Origin: Utricularia gibba
Lineage: Eukaryota > Streptophyta > Magnoliopsida > Lamiales > Lentibulariaceae
Direction of reading: 5' to 3'
Assembly (NCBI GenBank): GCA_002189035.1
Contig: NEEC01000013.1
Location: 3,038,001-3,102,000 of the forward strand
Length of the DNA stretch: 64,000 nucleotides
Part shown: piece after piece, positions 10,288 through 22,038 of the stretch
How the letters are laid out: every line of letters starts with the position of its first letter
Position numbering within the stretch: position 1 is the stretch's first letter
Translations under genes and position numbers: made by a program
The notes under the pieces: generated by a model
What the model saw: the letters and a program-made list of their open reading frames with translations, nothing else
Databases searched by the model: none
What the model was told of the DNA's origin: nothing

Positions 10288-10788
10288 GGCGTATTATTCC
10301 TTTGCGATGAAAGCGGATAACATGGTTTTACGGGAGAAGCATGCCGTGTTTTATAGCCACCCCCTCTTATGGCTTATTACGTTAAATGGGTTCAGTGCAG
10401 TGGGATCCAGGGGGACTCGAGGGAAAACGCGTCGTGTGCCACGTGGAGATACATGAGTGGCCTAAACCTGGTATTTTGGACAGACCACCTCGACCACCAC
10501 ACACACGCAGATATTCCCCACCAATTATTTTTTATTCTACTGATTTTTTCCCTAACCGTGCCACCTTTTGCAACCATATCTTTTTTCTTTTTTTTGTCTT
10601 TAATTAATTTGAAAGGTAGATTCCAAAAATCCATGAATAAAAAGCGCATAAAAATATTAATTATACCCTTCAGGGGTAAAAAGGGAACCTTACATCGACC
10701 CTTTTGGGTTGTTTGTAAAGGGGAGAGCAATCCTCAATCCTCCTACTCCACCAAGTGGGGGTTGGGGACAGGGCGGTCCAGCCACCCG
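10288..10788. other. intergenic, BURP-gene promoter side up to the MULE
   Basis: Besides the G-box, no gene is seen. The stretch ends at the target-site duplication of the Mutator-like element. Confidence 0.5.
10439..10446 (-). promoter_or_regulatory. perfect palindromic G-box upstream of the BURP gene
   Basis: CCACGTGG, a full G-box/ABRE-type palindrome, lies about 155 bp upstream of the proposed BURP-gene ATG. bZIP/bHLH binding and ABA or light control are inferences from the motif class. Confidence 0.4.
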
Positions 10789-10800
10789 GGGGTTTTTCGG

Positions 10801-10890
10801 GTCTTTTAGAAAAATGGCCACTGTCTTCTTTGTACATTAGAAAAATGGCCACCGTGTGAATTTTGTTAGAAAAATGGCCATCCTCTAATT
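10801..10890 (+). repeat. left TIR of the MULE, three sub-repeats
   Basis: Three copies of TTAGAAAAATGGCCA spaced 25-36 bp. The following bases (CTG, CCG, TCC) match the order seen in the inverted right end. Confidence 0.85.
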
Positions 10891-11376
10891 TTTTTTTAAA
10901 AAAATTTACACGATTTTGTTATTATTTATATATAGTATAAATCAATAAATTTTTTTAATAAATATCATTTAATATATAAACATAAATAAATACATCAAAA
11001 TCATCATTTTCTATTTTGTCATTGTATTGTTTAAAAACACAGAATATAGATTAACAATAGTTAATTAAATAATTTCATTTTAATTATTAGATTTCTAAAT
11101 TTGTTTAAAATTAGTTGATTTATAAAAAAAGCATTCTCTTTTATTTTAATTTTTTTTCATTCTTTACCCTAAAGCATTCTTTACTTAAATTTTACAACCT
11201 TTATCTTCAAGCATTCTTTTTTTATATATTTATATATTCTTTAGCTTCAACCATAGTTTTCTTAATTTTTTTATTCTTTATCTTCAATCATTCTTTTTCT
11301 TCATCTATTTAAGGAGAACTTCCATTATCATTTTGAAAATACAAATCATTCCACAAGACGTATTTTCTTGATTTAA

Positions 11377-14300
11377 ATGGCATTTCAATCTATTATGGCA
11401 AATATATTCTTCGGTGGAAATATCCAAGAATATCACAACGGATATCGGGCATATGATCAACCTCCAATCGCTATTACGAGCTTCGAAAGTCATATATCAT
11501 TGGATGAATTGAAGAGTCAATTATCATCATTTTGCGGTTTACAAGTTGATCGATATGAAATAATAGTTTATGCACAATATTATGATTCAACTTCAAATTC
11601 TACAAGATTCATGGGGCTTGGATCAGATGTTGATTTGCTATATGTTTTCAATCCATTACATGCCGCAATGGGTGTTGATCTATTTGTTGAGGCTACATTG
11701 ATACCGGAAGAAGAAAACAATCCTAATTTCAATATTAACAATCCTTTACAAGATGTGGAGGAGGATCAGCAATACGGTATTTATTTTTTAAAATTTTTCT
11801 ATTATGATTTACGTAATTTTTATTAGAATAATTCAAAGTTTCATAATTTATGAAATTATTGATGAAAATATTGGCCTAACTTTTATCTCAAGTAGGAAGT
11901 TACATTTTTTTTTTAGTTATTTACACTTTTTCGAAATAATTAATAAATTTATTTACATATCTCTTTATCAATATTATTTATAGAATATGATTTAGAAAGA
12001 AGAGAATAAAATGATCATTTGTTCGATAGTATGCCTCAATATGATACTGACTACGATGAACAAGGACAAGAAACCAATGAAAATGAGGAGTTGATTGATG
12101 AATTCTCTGAAGGATGGGTTCCACGAGGATTTATTGCCAATGAGGGTCGATTAAATAATTGGTCAGAATATATACCTGATCCCTTATATCTGATGCCTTC
12201 ACCATTCACAAAAAACCAACAGTTTGGTTCTAAATTGACATTTCTCAATGCGGTCACTCAGTATTCAGTAAAAGTTGGCCGTGAGTTCTCTGTGTACAAA
12301 ACAAATGAAGAAAAACATCTTGAATTGAGATGTTATCAGAAGGCATCTCAAATGTGCAATTGGAGGATTCGATGTGCTTATCATAAACACCTTGATTTAT
12401 GGAAGATAACTGCATTGGAGGAGCCACATACAATGCCAGCGTCTTGGACCAAACGCACTCTCACATAGGAATATTGGAAATGATTATATTGCTGAAATAG
12501 CTAGACCACTATTAGAAGAAGATGTCACAACTAAGGTGAAGGTTATCCAGACATTGATTAAAAGGGATACATGATTTACAGTGCCATACCATCGAGCATG
12601 GTATGGTATTCGAAAAGCATTTGAACTTGTTTATGGCACATGGGAGTCATCAATACCTCTACTACCTGCATTTCTACAAGAAGTTCAGACACAAAATCCC
12701 GGAACCATTGTCGTCTACAGATACAAAGAAACCAATGCTTCCGACATTAAAACACTCAAGTACGTATTTTGGGCTTTTGGACCATGTATTCATGCTTATC
12801 AATGGACTCGGCCTGTTATCACAGTAGATGGAACACATCTCTACTCAAAGTTCAATCACAAGTTATTGATTGCCGTAACTGTAGATGCTTGTGGCCTTCT
12901 TCTACCTCTTGCATTTGCAGTGGTTGATAGCGAAAATGATGAATCTTGGTTATGGTTTATTCGGCTGCTCGGTCACTATGTTGTTGCAGGACGAGGGACA
13001 TGTCTTATATCAGATCGATGTAGTTCAATTCAAAAAGCATCGTCTCAAGTGATGCCTTTCAAACCAGAATATGGTGGATGTCATCGGCATTGTATACGAC
13101 ATCTACGATCTAATTTTCTCACTCATTTTCGTACCGAGGGACTTAGGGAGAAATTCAATCAAGCGGTATATGCTACATCCATCGAAAAATTTGAAAAATA
13201 CATGATTGGAATTCAAAAACTCAATTACGCAGCTTGGGAGTATTTGAATAAATTACCTCGAGAAATATGGACATTTGCTTATGATGGAGGTGCTAGGTAT
13301 TTATTTAATTTCTTTTAATATATACATTTTAATTAAATTCACTTAATATATGAATATAATTTTTAAATTTAATTTTAGGTGTGGTACCTTAACAACAAAT
13401 CATGTTGAAGGATTAAATGGAATATTAAAAGAAGCAAGACATCTTCCTTTGACATCATTAGTACAGGTATTATTATAAATTTTAAAGGATATATATATTG
13501 TCTATATCTAAAAAATATACTATTTAATATATGTAGGCTACTTATACTAGATGCCAACATTATTTTTCTGAGAGACAAGAGAAAGCAATCAATTTACGAC
13601 ATAAACACATCGAATATGCGGATCAACCAGGGAAACTATATGCACATTGTGATAAGCCCATCCCACATGCAAAGATCCAAGTTATCGATGCTGCACAATC
13701 AAAGGTTCGAGTTATAACTCGTAAAAAGAACGGGAAAAATAAAAGCTACATTGTTATGGTTCAAGATGGAATATGTGAGTGCAGAAAATGGCAAAATTTT
13801 GGCGTACCATGCTCTCATGCACAACATGTATGTCTATTTTATTTATTTTATTAATTTGTATATTATTAACCCTATCATAAATTTATATACAGGCATGCAA
13901 GCGACTCAATATTGATCCTCGTAGTATTATTAATCCAATGATGCATCTCGATCGTCAAATAGCAGCATATGAAGTTCAAATTCAAGCATTACGATCTGAA
14001 GAAAGATGGGCACCACCAGCATTTACCTTGATGCATGATCCAGATCGAAAAAAAGATGTTCGAGTAGGTCGTCCTGAATCTAGAAGACATCTAATGCCTA
14101 TGGATTTCCAAGCAAGTGGATCATCACACAATAGAGCACGTAGAGATTCTGCTTTACTTGAAGATTTAAGCTACGAATCACCTCCACCGGTACATCGATC
14201 TTCTGTTGATCTTCCATCCCAACCTGCATATGGAAATATTGAAGTACGTCCACGATCTTCAATGCACAATCCACCTACTGGATGGAATTATACAGCGAGC

Positions 14301-14390
14301 GAAATTGGACAATCTTCAAGTAATTCTTCACAACAAAGTAGTTCAATCATTCATAATTTTTTAAGTAGATTTAGACGAAGCAAATGTTAA
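11377..14390 (+). pseudogene. MULE transposase (MURA-like), apparently degenerate
   Basis: Segments: 11377-about 11775 (N-terminal PB1-like, FGGNIQEYHNGYRAYDQPP), 12019-12468 (MuDR N-terminal domain with the C-x5-C region RCYQKASQMCNWRIRCAY), 12581-13296 (catalytic core) and exons near 13379-13465, 13537-13828 and 13893-14390. DDE-type signatures are visible: ITVDGTHLYSKF, LISDRCSSIQKA, and the following CHRHCIRHLRSNF. A SWIM zinc finger (CECRKWQNFGVPCSHAQH) lies near 13780-13830. The tail is Ser-rich. Lesions: in-frame TGA at 12572-12574 just before FTVPYHRAWYG, and a frame change around 12460-12490. An in-frame TAA at 12007-12009 could instead fall in an intron if the AG at 12029-12030 is the acceptor. 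The copy is therefore probably non-functional, though otherwise well preserved. Confidence 0.8.
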
Positions 14391-14695
14391 ATGTAAAATA
14401 ATTTATATTGTATTTTATTATTTTAAACAATAAATTTGATAATTATTTATATATTTTGAAATAAATTTATTCAAATTAATATTTTAAAAATAATTTATCA
14501 AATTTTATAAAAAAAATACGTATAGAAAAGATTAAAAAGCTTTTTAAATATTTAAATATTTAAATATTTTTTGAATAACTTAAAATATTTCGAAAATATT
14601 GTAATTTATAAATTTTAGACATTATTTATATATCTTAACTACTATTATTTTATATTATTTTAATAAAGAATATAATTTTTTTAAAAAAAATAGAG

Positions 14696-14781
14696 ACGAT
14701 GGCCAGTTTTATAAAGAATTACACACAGTGGCCACTTTTCTCACACACATGTGAGAGGGTGGCCACTTTTCTAATAAACTC
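14696..14781 (-). repeat. right TIR of the MULE, three sub-repeats
   Basis: Read on the minus strand it starts GAGTTTATTAGAAAAGTGG and contains TGGCCACC, TGGCCACTG and TGGCCATCG in turn, mirroring the left end with about 15-20% divergence. Confidence 0.85.
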
Positions 14782-15314
14782 GGGGTTTTTCCGCCTTTGC
14801 ACATTAGGTTTGTAAATGGCTTCTTCTCATTGGAAAAGATTCTTCTTCCTCTCGCGCTCGTTGTGGACCACATGCTAAGCCCATTTGGGCCAACAGGCCG
14901 GTCCAACTGAAAATGGCTGCTGGCTTTCCTTCCCCCGGCCCCAAGCTGCACTATTTGCGTCCCTCAAAACTAAAATATAATTATAAATTATCACAAGCAC
15001 TTTGGAATTGTAATTTAATTAATTATGAATCCGAATTATTGTGTAACTAAAAAGGTGTTCCAAATATGTATTTATTATATTAAAATGATGATTGATTAAA
15101 AAAATCAAAGATTTTGGGGTTTTACGAAAGAGACAGGTTTGGATAAAGGGGGGGGTTGATTAGATTGACGTGGGGCCTCATTAAAAAAAGGAGTAAAAAA
15201 GCAATATGATAAGTTGGATGAGTCACCCACTTTTGCTCTGCTCGTCCAATCCATGCACTGCGCTGCCCATAATTATTGCGAGAAGACCCACGTCCGCGTT
15301 ATCCTGCCTTTCGC

Positions 15315-15316
<2 letters not shown>

Positions 15317-15350
<34 letters not shown>
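15317..15350 (+). repeat. (TG)17 microsatellite
   Basis: Uninterrupted TG dinucleotide run, about 680 bp upstream of the carbonic anhydrase ATG. Confidence 0.95.
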
Positions 15351-15353
<3 letters not shown>

Positions 15354-15606
15354 TCACAGTCCACATACATGCACATCACCTTTCAAACCAGGCGACTCAA
15401 GAGATCGCTTGGTTTGCCACCGCCCGGATGATGGTTTCAAGAGACACGAGCGGTTCAACGCCCACATCAGATGACTCCACCCAAACCACCAGCTCCAAGG
15501 CGCATCCCTGCTGCTGCTGCTGCGTTGACCAACAAAGGAGCCGTTCCGCTTGCCCATTTAAAAACCCCTAAAACGCCACGCATTTTTGTGCGGTTCAGAG
15601 CCAGAC

Positions 15607-15859
15607 GTAGAGCGGGGGGAGCTCCCGTGTTAACCATGGTTAGTTTGATTATTGTATAGGTAGGGAGGGCACGCCTGGTTCCAGCGTCCAGTCAGTCGGC
15701 GCAGCCCCGTTGACGAAGCAGGAGGCCCTTATCCGATCTAAAGGGGGCAGGTATTTGTGTGGATCATAACCAGCTGTAGAGTGGGTAGCTCCCATTGGTC
15801 ACCTTCTTAACCATGGTTGCTTTGACTGTGACATTATAGCATAAGTAGGCCACGCCTGC
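15607..15859 (+). repeat. diverged duplication in the carbonic anhydrase upstream region
   Basis: 15607-15680 and 15776-15859 share, in the same order, GTAGAG.GGG, AGCTCCC, TTAACCATGGTT, TTTGA, an ATA..GTAGG block and CACGCCTG. About 170 bp separates the copies, which differ by substitutions and a roughly 12-bp insertion. The second copy lies about 170-250 bp before the ATG, so it is promoter or leader sequence. Confidence 0.6.
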
Positions 15860-16028
15860 AGTACACCTCCGATCACTCAGTTCAGTCCTCGTCGTCTTCG
15901 GCTGCAGGTTCAGTTTTTTTTTCCCCTTTTTTGTTTCTGTGGCAGCTAATCCTCTACTGCCTGCCTTTTTCTGCCATGGAAAATTCGTGATCGCTGAGTG
16001 TTTTGCGATTTGGGGTTGTGTTTGAAGG

Positions 16029-18001
16029 ATGAGTAAGGGGTGCGATGAAGCCATCTCCCAGCTCAAAAAGCTTCTCAGGTACCATTCATTACGCATATGC
16101 AAGTAACAGCAATCTTGGTTTCTTTCTCCCCCCACTTGCGGTGGCTAGCAACTTATGGAATAGACACTGTGGGCTACCGGTTCAATGTCCCGGTTCACGT
16201 GATGCTCTTGAATCTCTCTCATCCTTCAGTCACTTCTCTGTATATTCAGACGTTATTCATGTTATATTATCTTGAATTAAAATTAATTTTTTTTAAAAAA
16301 ATCATGAATAATATTTGAAGCTTGATCCTGATTGGGCACTGACCGGGTAGTTTTGAAAAATAACCATCGTCCCCATCTCTCTCTCACACTAATACCATTT
16401 TTGTTTCTCACACACTAGATATAGTACGGTCAGATTTCAAAATAACCCCACCGACCGCAGTAGTATTAGTCTGTCTCTCTTCAGCCAGAAAAGCATTTGG
16501 TTTCGTGTTAAGAAAGCTTAATGCAGTGAGAAGAAAGAGCTGGCCGCCGAAGCGGCGGCGAAGGTGAGGAGCCTTACGGAGGAATTGTCGCTCGCGACGG
16601 GTGAGAAGACTTCCGATGCGGTTGCGCGGATCCATTCCGGCTTTCATCATTTCAAGAAAGAGAAATACGAGTAAGTCGTTATTAACCGAGAGACCCTAGA
16701 AAACTCATCTCGTAGGCGCATGGACTTTCCTCAGCCTGATAACGAATGGCACAGGATTACTGTAGATGACGATCGCAACGTATCAGTTTCATTTTGATAA
16801 CGTTTTAGTGCATATTTCGCAGGAAGAATCCAGATCTGTATGGCGAACTCGCGAAAGGTCAAAGCCCTAAGGTACTGCTATGTTTCAACTGCTTTTTTTT
16901 TTTTTTTTTTTACCATGGCAGTGATTCTAAACAATTTCTAATTCGTTTGGCTAACTTATTCTATGAAGTTTATGGTATTCGCCTGTTCCGATTCCCGTGT
17001 GTGCCCTTCCCACGTTCTAAACTTTCACCCCGGGGAGGCGTTTGTGGTCAGGAACATTGCTAATATGGTTCCACCATATGACAAGGTAATTCGTAATTAC
17101 CTGTTTAACTAACACCAGCCTAGGTTTGCTTACTTGTGATTTAGCTTACACCTACGCTTAATTCTTCGTAGAATAAGTATTCTGGAGCTGGATCTGCAAT
17201 TGAATATGCAGTGCTTCATCTGAAGGTGTCTTTTAATTTTTAATCTGCCGGCATGTTTTCGAGTCTCTCTTCTTATAAGCCAGCAGCTATTGGGTGTCAT
17301 ACGATCAAGTGTTTAGTTTAAAAAACAAATGAGGAAACCTTTAGGTGGAGAACATACTGGTGCTTGGGCATAGCGCCTGTGGAGGGATCAAGGGTCTGAT
17401 GTCCATTCCTGATGATGGAACTACCAAAAGGTTAGCAACACAGTTTTGGTTCCTGTATTAGTTGTTTGGGCTAGGCTGGTGTTTAGCTCCTTTATGTTGG
17501 TATGAATAACTGTTTACTCTGTTTTTAGCATACATGCATGTGCTGATAGTCATCTTTCTTATCGATCAATCCAAGTCTAGACGATCTACCATTTCCCTTA
17601 AAATCTCACAACATGAACTGATATTTTTTTGGATATGCAGTGATTTCATTGAACAATGGGTGAGCATTGGCAATCCTGCCAAGGCCAAGGTGCAGGCAAA
17701 CTTCGAAACTAAGGATTTTGCTGAAAAGTGCTCTCTTCTAGAGAAGGTAGTCATGTCATTAGCGATGTGCTTGCTAACGTTTCAGAGAATGCTTTTCAAT
17801 CTTTCGTGGCCTCATGTGTTGTTTCCTATGTAACAGGAGTCTGTGAATGTCTCACTTGCAAATCTGTTGACTTATCCATTCGTGAGGGAAGGTTTGTTGA
17901 AGAAAACTCTTAGCTTGAAGGGAGGGCACTATGACTTCATCAAAGGTTCCTTGGAGATCTGGAACCTTGACTTTAGCCTCTACCCTGTTGTATCGGCTTA
18001 A
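16029..18001 (+). CDS. beta carbonic anhydrase, cytosolic type
   Basis: Eight exons: 16029-16078, 16527-16670, 16823-16871, 16969-17085, 17172-17225, 17345-17430, 17641-17746, 17837-18001; 771 nt, 256 aa, in frame throughout. It catalyses interconversion of CO2 and bicarbonate. Zinc-site motifs are [12 protein letters not shown] (Cys and Asp-Arg dyad) and [11 protein letters not shown] (His and Cys). KVRSLTEEL and FHHFKKEKY precede the core, as in plant beta-CAs, and the end is [12 protein letters not shown]. The short N-terminus ([17 protein letters not shown]) has no transit peptide, so the product is probably cytosolic or plasma-membrane associated like BCA2/BCA4. A transit-peptide exon further upstream cannot be excluded, but none was seen. 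Intron 1 is long (448 bp) for this region. Confidence 0.93.
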
Positions 18002-18900
18002 GGGGTCATTCAACATGGATGATGTTATGCTTGAGAGAAAAGCGTATGTGACTCCAGGAATAAGGTTTCTCTCTCTTATCTTTATGTTCAATGGACGTTT
18101 TGCATGTTTGTGGCGCCATACTTGGCGTTCCCTACCATGAATTTACATGCCGATTCACTTGAATATTTGTGATTGCACCTGATGAGTGTTCTGCGGTATG
18201 AAGAAGGAAAGAATTTCACTAACGAGGCTCTTTGAAAATGGTAATGCTGGAGGCTTGTATGTGGTTTTTTTGTTTTTTTTTTGTTTTTAAAAAACTGTTT
18301 CCTGAGTTCTGAGGTCCTATGTCAACTACCTCTGTTATATGTATCGTGAGACTGAAGGTGAAAGCAAATATTATCACGCCACCGGATATAGGAATATATA
18401 GTAACCCTTAGGCTAATTTTTTGTATTGCGATGTTGGATGATTGCTTCACTTTAGTTTTTTGCCCTTAGGATAGTGTAATGTAGCCTTGACTCTTAGGTG
18501 TGTATCTGGGTTTCTGATTATGCATATCTTCCATCACTTTCTTGATTGTCATGGAGGCTCCTGCACAGTTACTGTTGGTATAGGGAACCTGGTCTGTAGT
18601 TTGCTAGTCTTGCATTTGGTCACGATGCTGTAAGTGATGTTTTAGTATCCACACGTGCAGGAAATTTTCCCTTTTTGTATGCGATGATTTACATACACAT
18701 ACCAGCAAGCGTAGATGCCACTTGCTATATGTTGCATGCCGTTCGATTTCGTGTGTTTGTCTATAAGAAAAAATCTCATCTACAGTTCAGCCATTATAAT
18801 ATGCTCTATACTTGTTGCCTGGATTTCTTCAAGATTTGCTACGTGTTGGCTCGCTTCAGTGGTTATGCTTGAGCATGTATGAAAAGCCCTCAACTAGATT
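18002..18900. other. intergenic, carbonic anhydrase 3' region
   Basis: T-rich sequence with no recognisable gene; probably 3' UTR and spacer. Confidence 0.4.
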
Positions 18901-18934
18901 ATCCAGGGTAATATGTAGACTCTTGGCCGATTTC

Positions 18935-19205
18935 TGTGGGCTTTAAATTATTAATATATTATTTTTAGGCCCATTATTTACGGGTTCCTTTTCAACAGGC
19001 CCCGTACGTGGGACTAGACATATTTATACGGCATCAGTATTTCCTATAAGCCCATTCCCTGTTATTTTAGGCCGGTTATTTTTCGAAAGGCCCATTCCTC
19101 GAGCCGACGATTTTTCGGCCCACCTATCGGGCCAATTGCGTCACGTTTATTATGGGCTTTTTGTGTAACGGTTAACATAAGCCTGGGCCGATTGTTTATA
19201 TAGTC
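18935..19205. promoter_or_regulatory. dense cluster of GGCCCA/TGGGCC motifs
   Basis: In about 270 bp there are roughly ten RGCCCA/TGGGCY-type motifs: GTGGGCTT, AGGCCCATTA, AAGCCCATTC, AAGGCCCATTC, TCGGCCCACC, CGGGCCAATT, ATGGGCTTTT, CTGGGCCGATT and others, on both strands. A TATATAG follows at about 19198. This resembles a strong site II promoter, but no clear gene starts here on either strand. Confidence 0.4.
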
Positions 19206-19681
19206 GTCCTGGTGCGCGTGAACAAACTTTTTAGACACTGAATTTCATGTACTTTTTTCTTAACCATTTTTACAATGGACTTCTACGACAACCTCAAAAC
19301 TATTTGAACCGAGAAGACGATAATCGATTATTGGGAGGAGGAACATTAGGTCCTTGTACTAAACACTTGTCGGTGATATTTAAACACTCTTAAAGGCAAG
19401 AAATAAACAAAACAAGGCAAAACGAAAGAAGATTAAAACGGGATGAAATATTTGAACTATTTGATAAGATGAGGCATCAAGAAACGAACCAGGCCCAACA
19501 GAGGAAAATACCATTTCCAGGTCGAGTTCCTTTTTCCAAAGTTTAAAACGCATACGAGTAGAAACAGAGCATGTACCTTAAAACCTGAAGAGCAACTGGG
19601 AAAAACAAAATTTGTTGAAGGACAATGAAGAAAGCGAACAATTAACAGGACAATCAAATCTTGTTTTAGCTTAGTACCACT

Positions 19682-20130
19682 GATCACGGGTTTGGCCAAC
19701 CGTCGAAAATGTATGGACAGTTCCCATCAAAGTCAATAAAGATTTATTCCAGAAGACTTTTGTTTTATACGTGCGTGAGAAGTATTAAGAACTCTTACCA
19801 GCAGCCGCAAAGTAATAGGCACATCTATTGCGTCTCTGCCGGACTCCATAGGAATACCACCCACCGGTTGACCTAAGAATAGCAACAGCAAAAAGGACAA
19901 GTTAGAATAGAAGACATGAACAACGTCAAACAAAAAGTCCTCATAGGGAATTCGACTACCAGACACGTTAGGATTAAGACTTGATGATGTAGACCCTGAA
20001 TTTTTAAGATTTTGTGATTTTTTATATTGAAACCTGGAAGATGCATGCTTCTAGAACCAGGCGCCCTTTCATACCTTCTCATCTCATCCTCGGTTGGTGT
20101 TGTGGAAAATCTAGAACGAGACACAATTTC
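19682..20130 (-). other. possible gene remnant, unidentified exons (-)
   Basis: Three exon-like pieces on the minus strand join by canonical sites: SRFSTTPTEDEMRRYERAPGS (about 20040-20125), then GSTSSSLNPNVSGSRIPYED (about 19930-20035), then QPVGGIPMESGRDAIDVPIT (about 19800-19873). A later piece reads NCPYIFDGWPNP and stops near 19685. Composition looks coding, but I recognise no family and find no start codon or upstream promoter. It may be a decayed or transposed gene fragment. Confidence 0.25.
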
Positions 20131-20381
20131 TAATCAACTCCTGACTCTTTTTTCTAATCATCCTAAACCCTTTTCACATTTTTATCATCTTTCGACGACA
20201 CGTACCACAGTTTCTAACGCTACACCATCAGGGGCGCCTGATTTTAACCTTTACTGAATGTTTTCTAGCTTCCGCACCTATATTATGGGCTTTTCATTTC
20301 ATCCCCTACGGGATTCACAAAAAACGGGGAAGCAAAATACCAGAGCACACTTCTCAACCATCCCCAAATGAAGGTATTCTC

Positions 20382-21200
20382 ATGGTAGAGAGGCAGGGGA
20401 GTATGGAAAAAGGTCGGATCCTGGATAATGATCTAAACGAGATTAGCAGTTATCTCATGGAGCGCCTCAATATTGGGGAAGAGTTGAGAGGTGATACGAG
20501 TAAGGAAGGTTTTCATGTCGATGGAGAAGGCGAAGGACGACAGGGAGGAGAAAAGGACGAGACAGTGAGGGAACGGGAGGAGCAGCAGGAGGAAGAAGAA
20601 GAAGAAGAAGAAGAATTCTCTTTCATTACCGCAGTATCGGGGACTCACCTGATAGCGCCGGGGGACGGGATGTTCAAGCCAATATTCCCGTTGTTCGACC
20701 GCAGTTTACTCTTATCTAACCAGGAATCGGTTAAGAACCAGCCGTTGACGAAGATATTCGTCGAAAAGGGGAACCTCACAACGTTGCCATCGCCAGAAAG
20801 CAACGAAGCGGTAGGACCTTACTGCGAGTTGTTCAGTCGAAAGGCGGTGGGAGTTTCTCACCAGATCTGCAAGAAGAGCAATTCCACAGGTTTTTCAAAG
20901 ATTAGGCGGATCAAGAAGTTCGTCGGTAGATCCAACAGCGACGGAAAACATGTGCTTGTTTTTCTGAAAAACAAAGCAGATTCATCTACCGTACCGAAGC
21001 AGAAAACAGGGAAATCATGCAGAAATTCGACAAACAAAGAGCAGAATAAAACGTCACGCATGTCCGCTCACGAGCTGTACCTGAGAAGTAAGGCGAGGGA
21101 CGAAGAGCGGCAGCGTTCGCGTCTGCAGTACCGACCGGAGTTCATGGGAATCTTCACGAACATTAACGCCGTCTTGTCAAAAAATGTACATCCCTTTTGA
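20382..21200 (+). CDS. DUF1645 family protein
   Basis: Single exon of 272 aa. Hallmarks of the plant DUF1645 family are all present: FSFITAVSGT then MFKPIFPLFD, LTKIFVEKG, the KKSNSTGFSKIRRIKKFVGRS basic block with RSNSDGKHVLVFL, and the closing MSAHELYLRSKARDEERQRS...FTNINAVLSKNVHPF. An acidic Glu run lies around residues 55-80. The family is plant-specific, probably nuclear, linked in rice to stress tolerance and grain size; the molecular role is unknown. The ATG at 20382 is the first in frame; one seven codons later is an alternative. In Arabidopsis a DUF1645 gene also sits beside a beta-CA gene, which supports the assignment. Confidence 0.85.
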   Translation: MVERQGSMEKGRILDNDLNEISSYLMERLNIGEELRGDTSKEGFHVDGEGEGRQGGEKDETVREREEQQEEEEEEEEEFSFITAVSGTHLIAPGDGMFKPIFPLFDRSLLLSNQESVKNQPLTKIFVEKGNLTTLPSPESNEAVGPYCELFSRKAVGVSHQICKKSNSTGFSKIRRIKKFVGRSNSDGKHVLVFLKNKADSSTVPKQKTGKSCRNSTNKEQNKTSRMSAHELYLRSKARDEERQRSRLQYRPEFMGIFTNINAVLSKNVHPF

Positions 21201-22038
21201 AACAACAACGTTTCTTCCTGTTCCTTCGTCTTCGAACAATCCGCCAGTACATGTTCAATTAGATTTTCTTCTAGTTTTCACAGGAAACCACAAAAGGGCC
21301 ATATCTATATCTCAAACAACGCCGTACAGACAGAGGAAATAATCAATATCACACACTAAAATTCTAAACAAAACGAGATCTACACTAACCGCTAAGAAAC
21401 CAAAACTTTCTCCAGAAAGTTCGATGGAGTGCCTTGGAACAGGGAACGTCATTACATCTTCCTTCTCCACACACGCATCGTATTCCACAGTTTCACCTCT
21501 TTTCGAACCGTGAATAAGGATTAGGTTATAATCCAAGAATAAACTCGGTGAAACGCAAGACGCTCACTGGTAAACTTCCTTCGAAGACGACTACAGACAT
21601 CGCATCACTCGCCCATGGCGACCGGAAGGACATCGCATCACTCGCAGCGCGCGAGTTAGTGAATCACCGAAGACGACTACAGACAGCTGTGCTGGTTACT
21701 TGCGGGCCTTTTGTAGGGGCCCAATGTCGATGAGCTGCCATTCAATTTACGTTTTTACCCCCACGAATATTTACATGCATATAGATTGGTTGGGCCGGGC
21801 GGAGGAGGACTTCCACAACATAGACACTGTATTCATAATCGCAGGACAAGCACAGTACGTGCTTGAGGCTGCTAGCAGACCAGGACGGAAAAATACATAT
21901 TCATACTTTCCCTGAGACACAGCACCAAAAACCGGCCAAGTGGCCTACAAAACACAAACACGCGAGATGAGCATGACATAGACATAACCAGAGCCTGGGG
22001 CTTAGCATTTCCAGCTGCAGGGAATTTGATTGTGGAGT
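21201..22038. other. intergenic
   Basis: No gene recognised. GAAGACGACTACAGACA occurs twice (about 21583 and 21672) and ACATCGCATCACTCGC twice between them, a small imperfect duplication. The right part is probably 3' UTR of galactinol synthase. Confidence 0.4.

Larger units (their letters stand above)
10799..14781. mobile_element. Mutator-like element (MULE), about 4.0 kb, with 10-bp TSD and sub-repeated TIRs
   Basis: The element is flanked by direct copies of GGGGTTTTTC (10789-10798 and 14782-14791). This is a 10-bp, or 9-bp plus one chance base, target duplication typical of Mutator. The left end carries three copies of TTAGAAAAATGGCCA (about 10807, 10832, 10868). The inverted right end has three diverged copies (AGAAAAGTGGCCAC type, about 14702-14782), so each TIR of about 90 bp is a small tandem array. 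The interior encodes a MURA-type transposase on the plus strand (11377-14390) in AT-rich sequence unlike the neighbouring genes. Insertion is in the upstream region of the BURP gene. The matching TSD and well-preserved TIRs argue for fairly recent transposition. Confidence 0.9.
14792..16028. other. intergenic and promoter of carbonic anhydrase
   Basis: No gene seen. It contains a (TG)17 microsatellite (15317-15350), a CTG run near 15510 and a duplicated promoter segment (15607-15680 and 15776-15859). A 121-aa ORF across the TG repeat is an artefact of low complexity. Confidence 0.5.

Noticed and set aside
15206-15571. ORF with a Cys-Val run
   Set aside because: Translation of the (TG)17 microsatellite.
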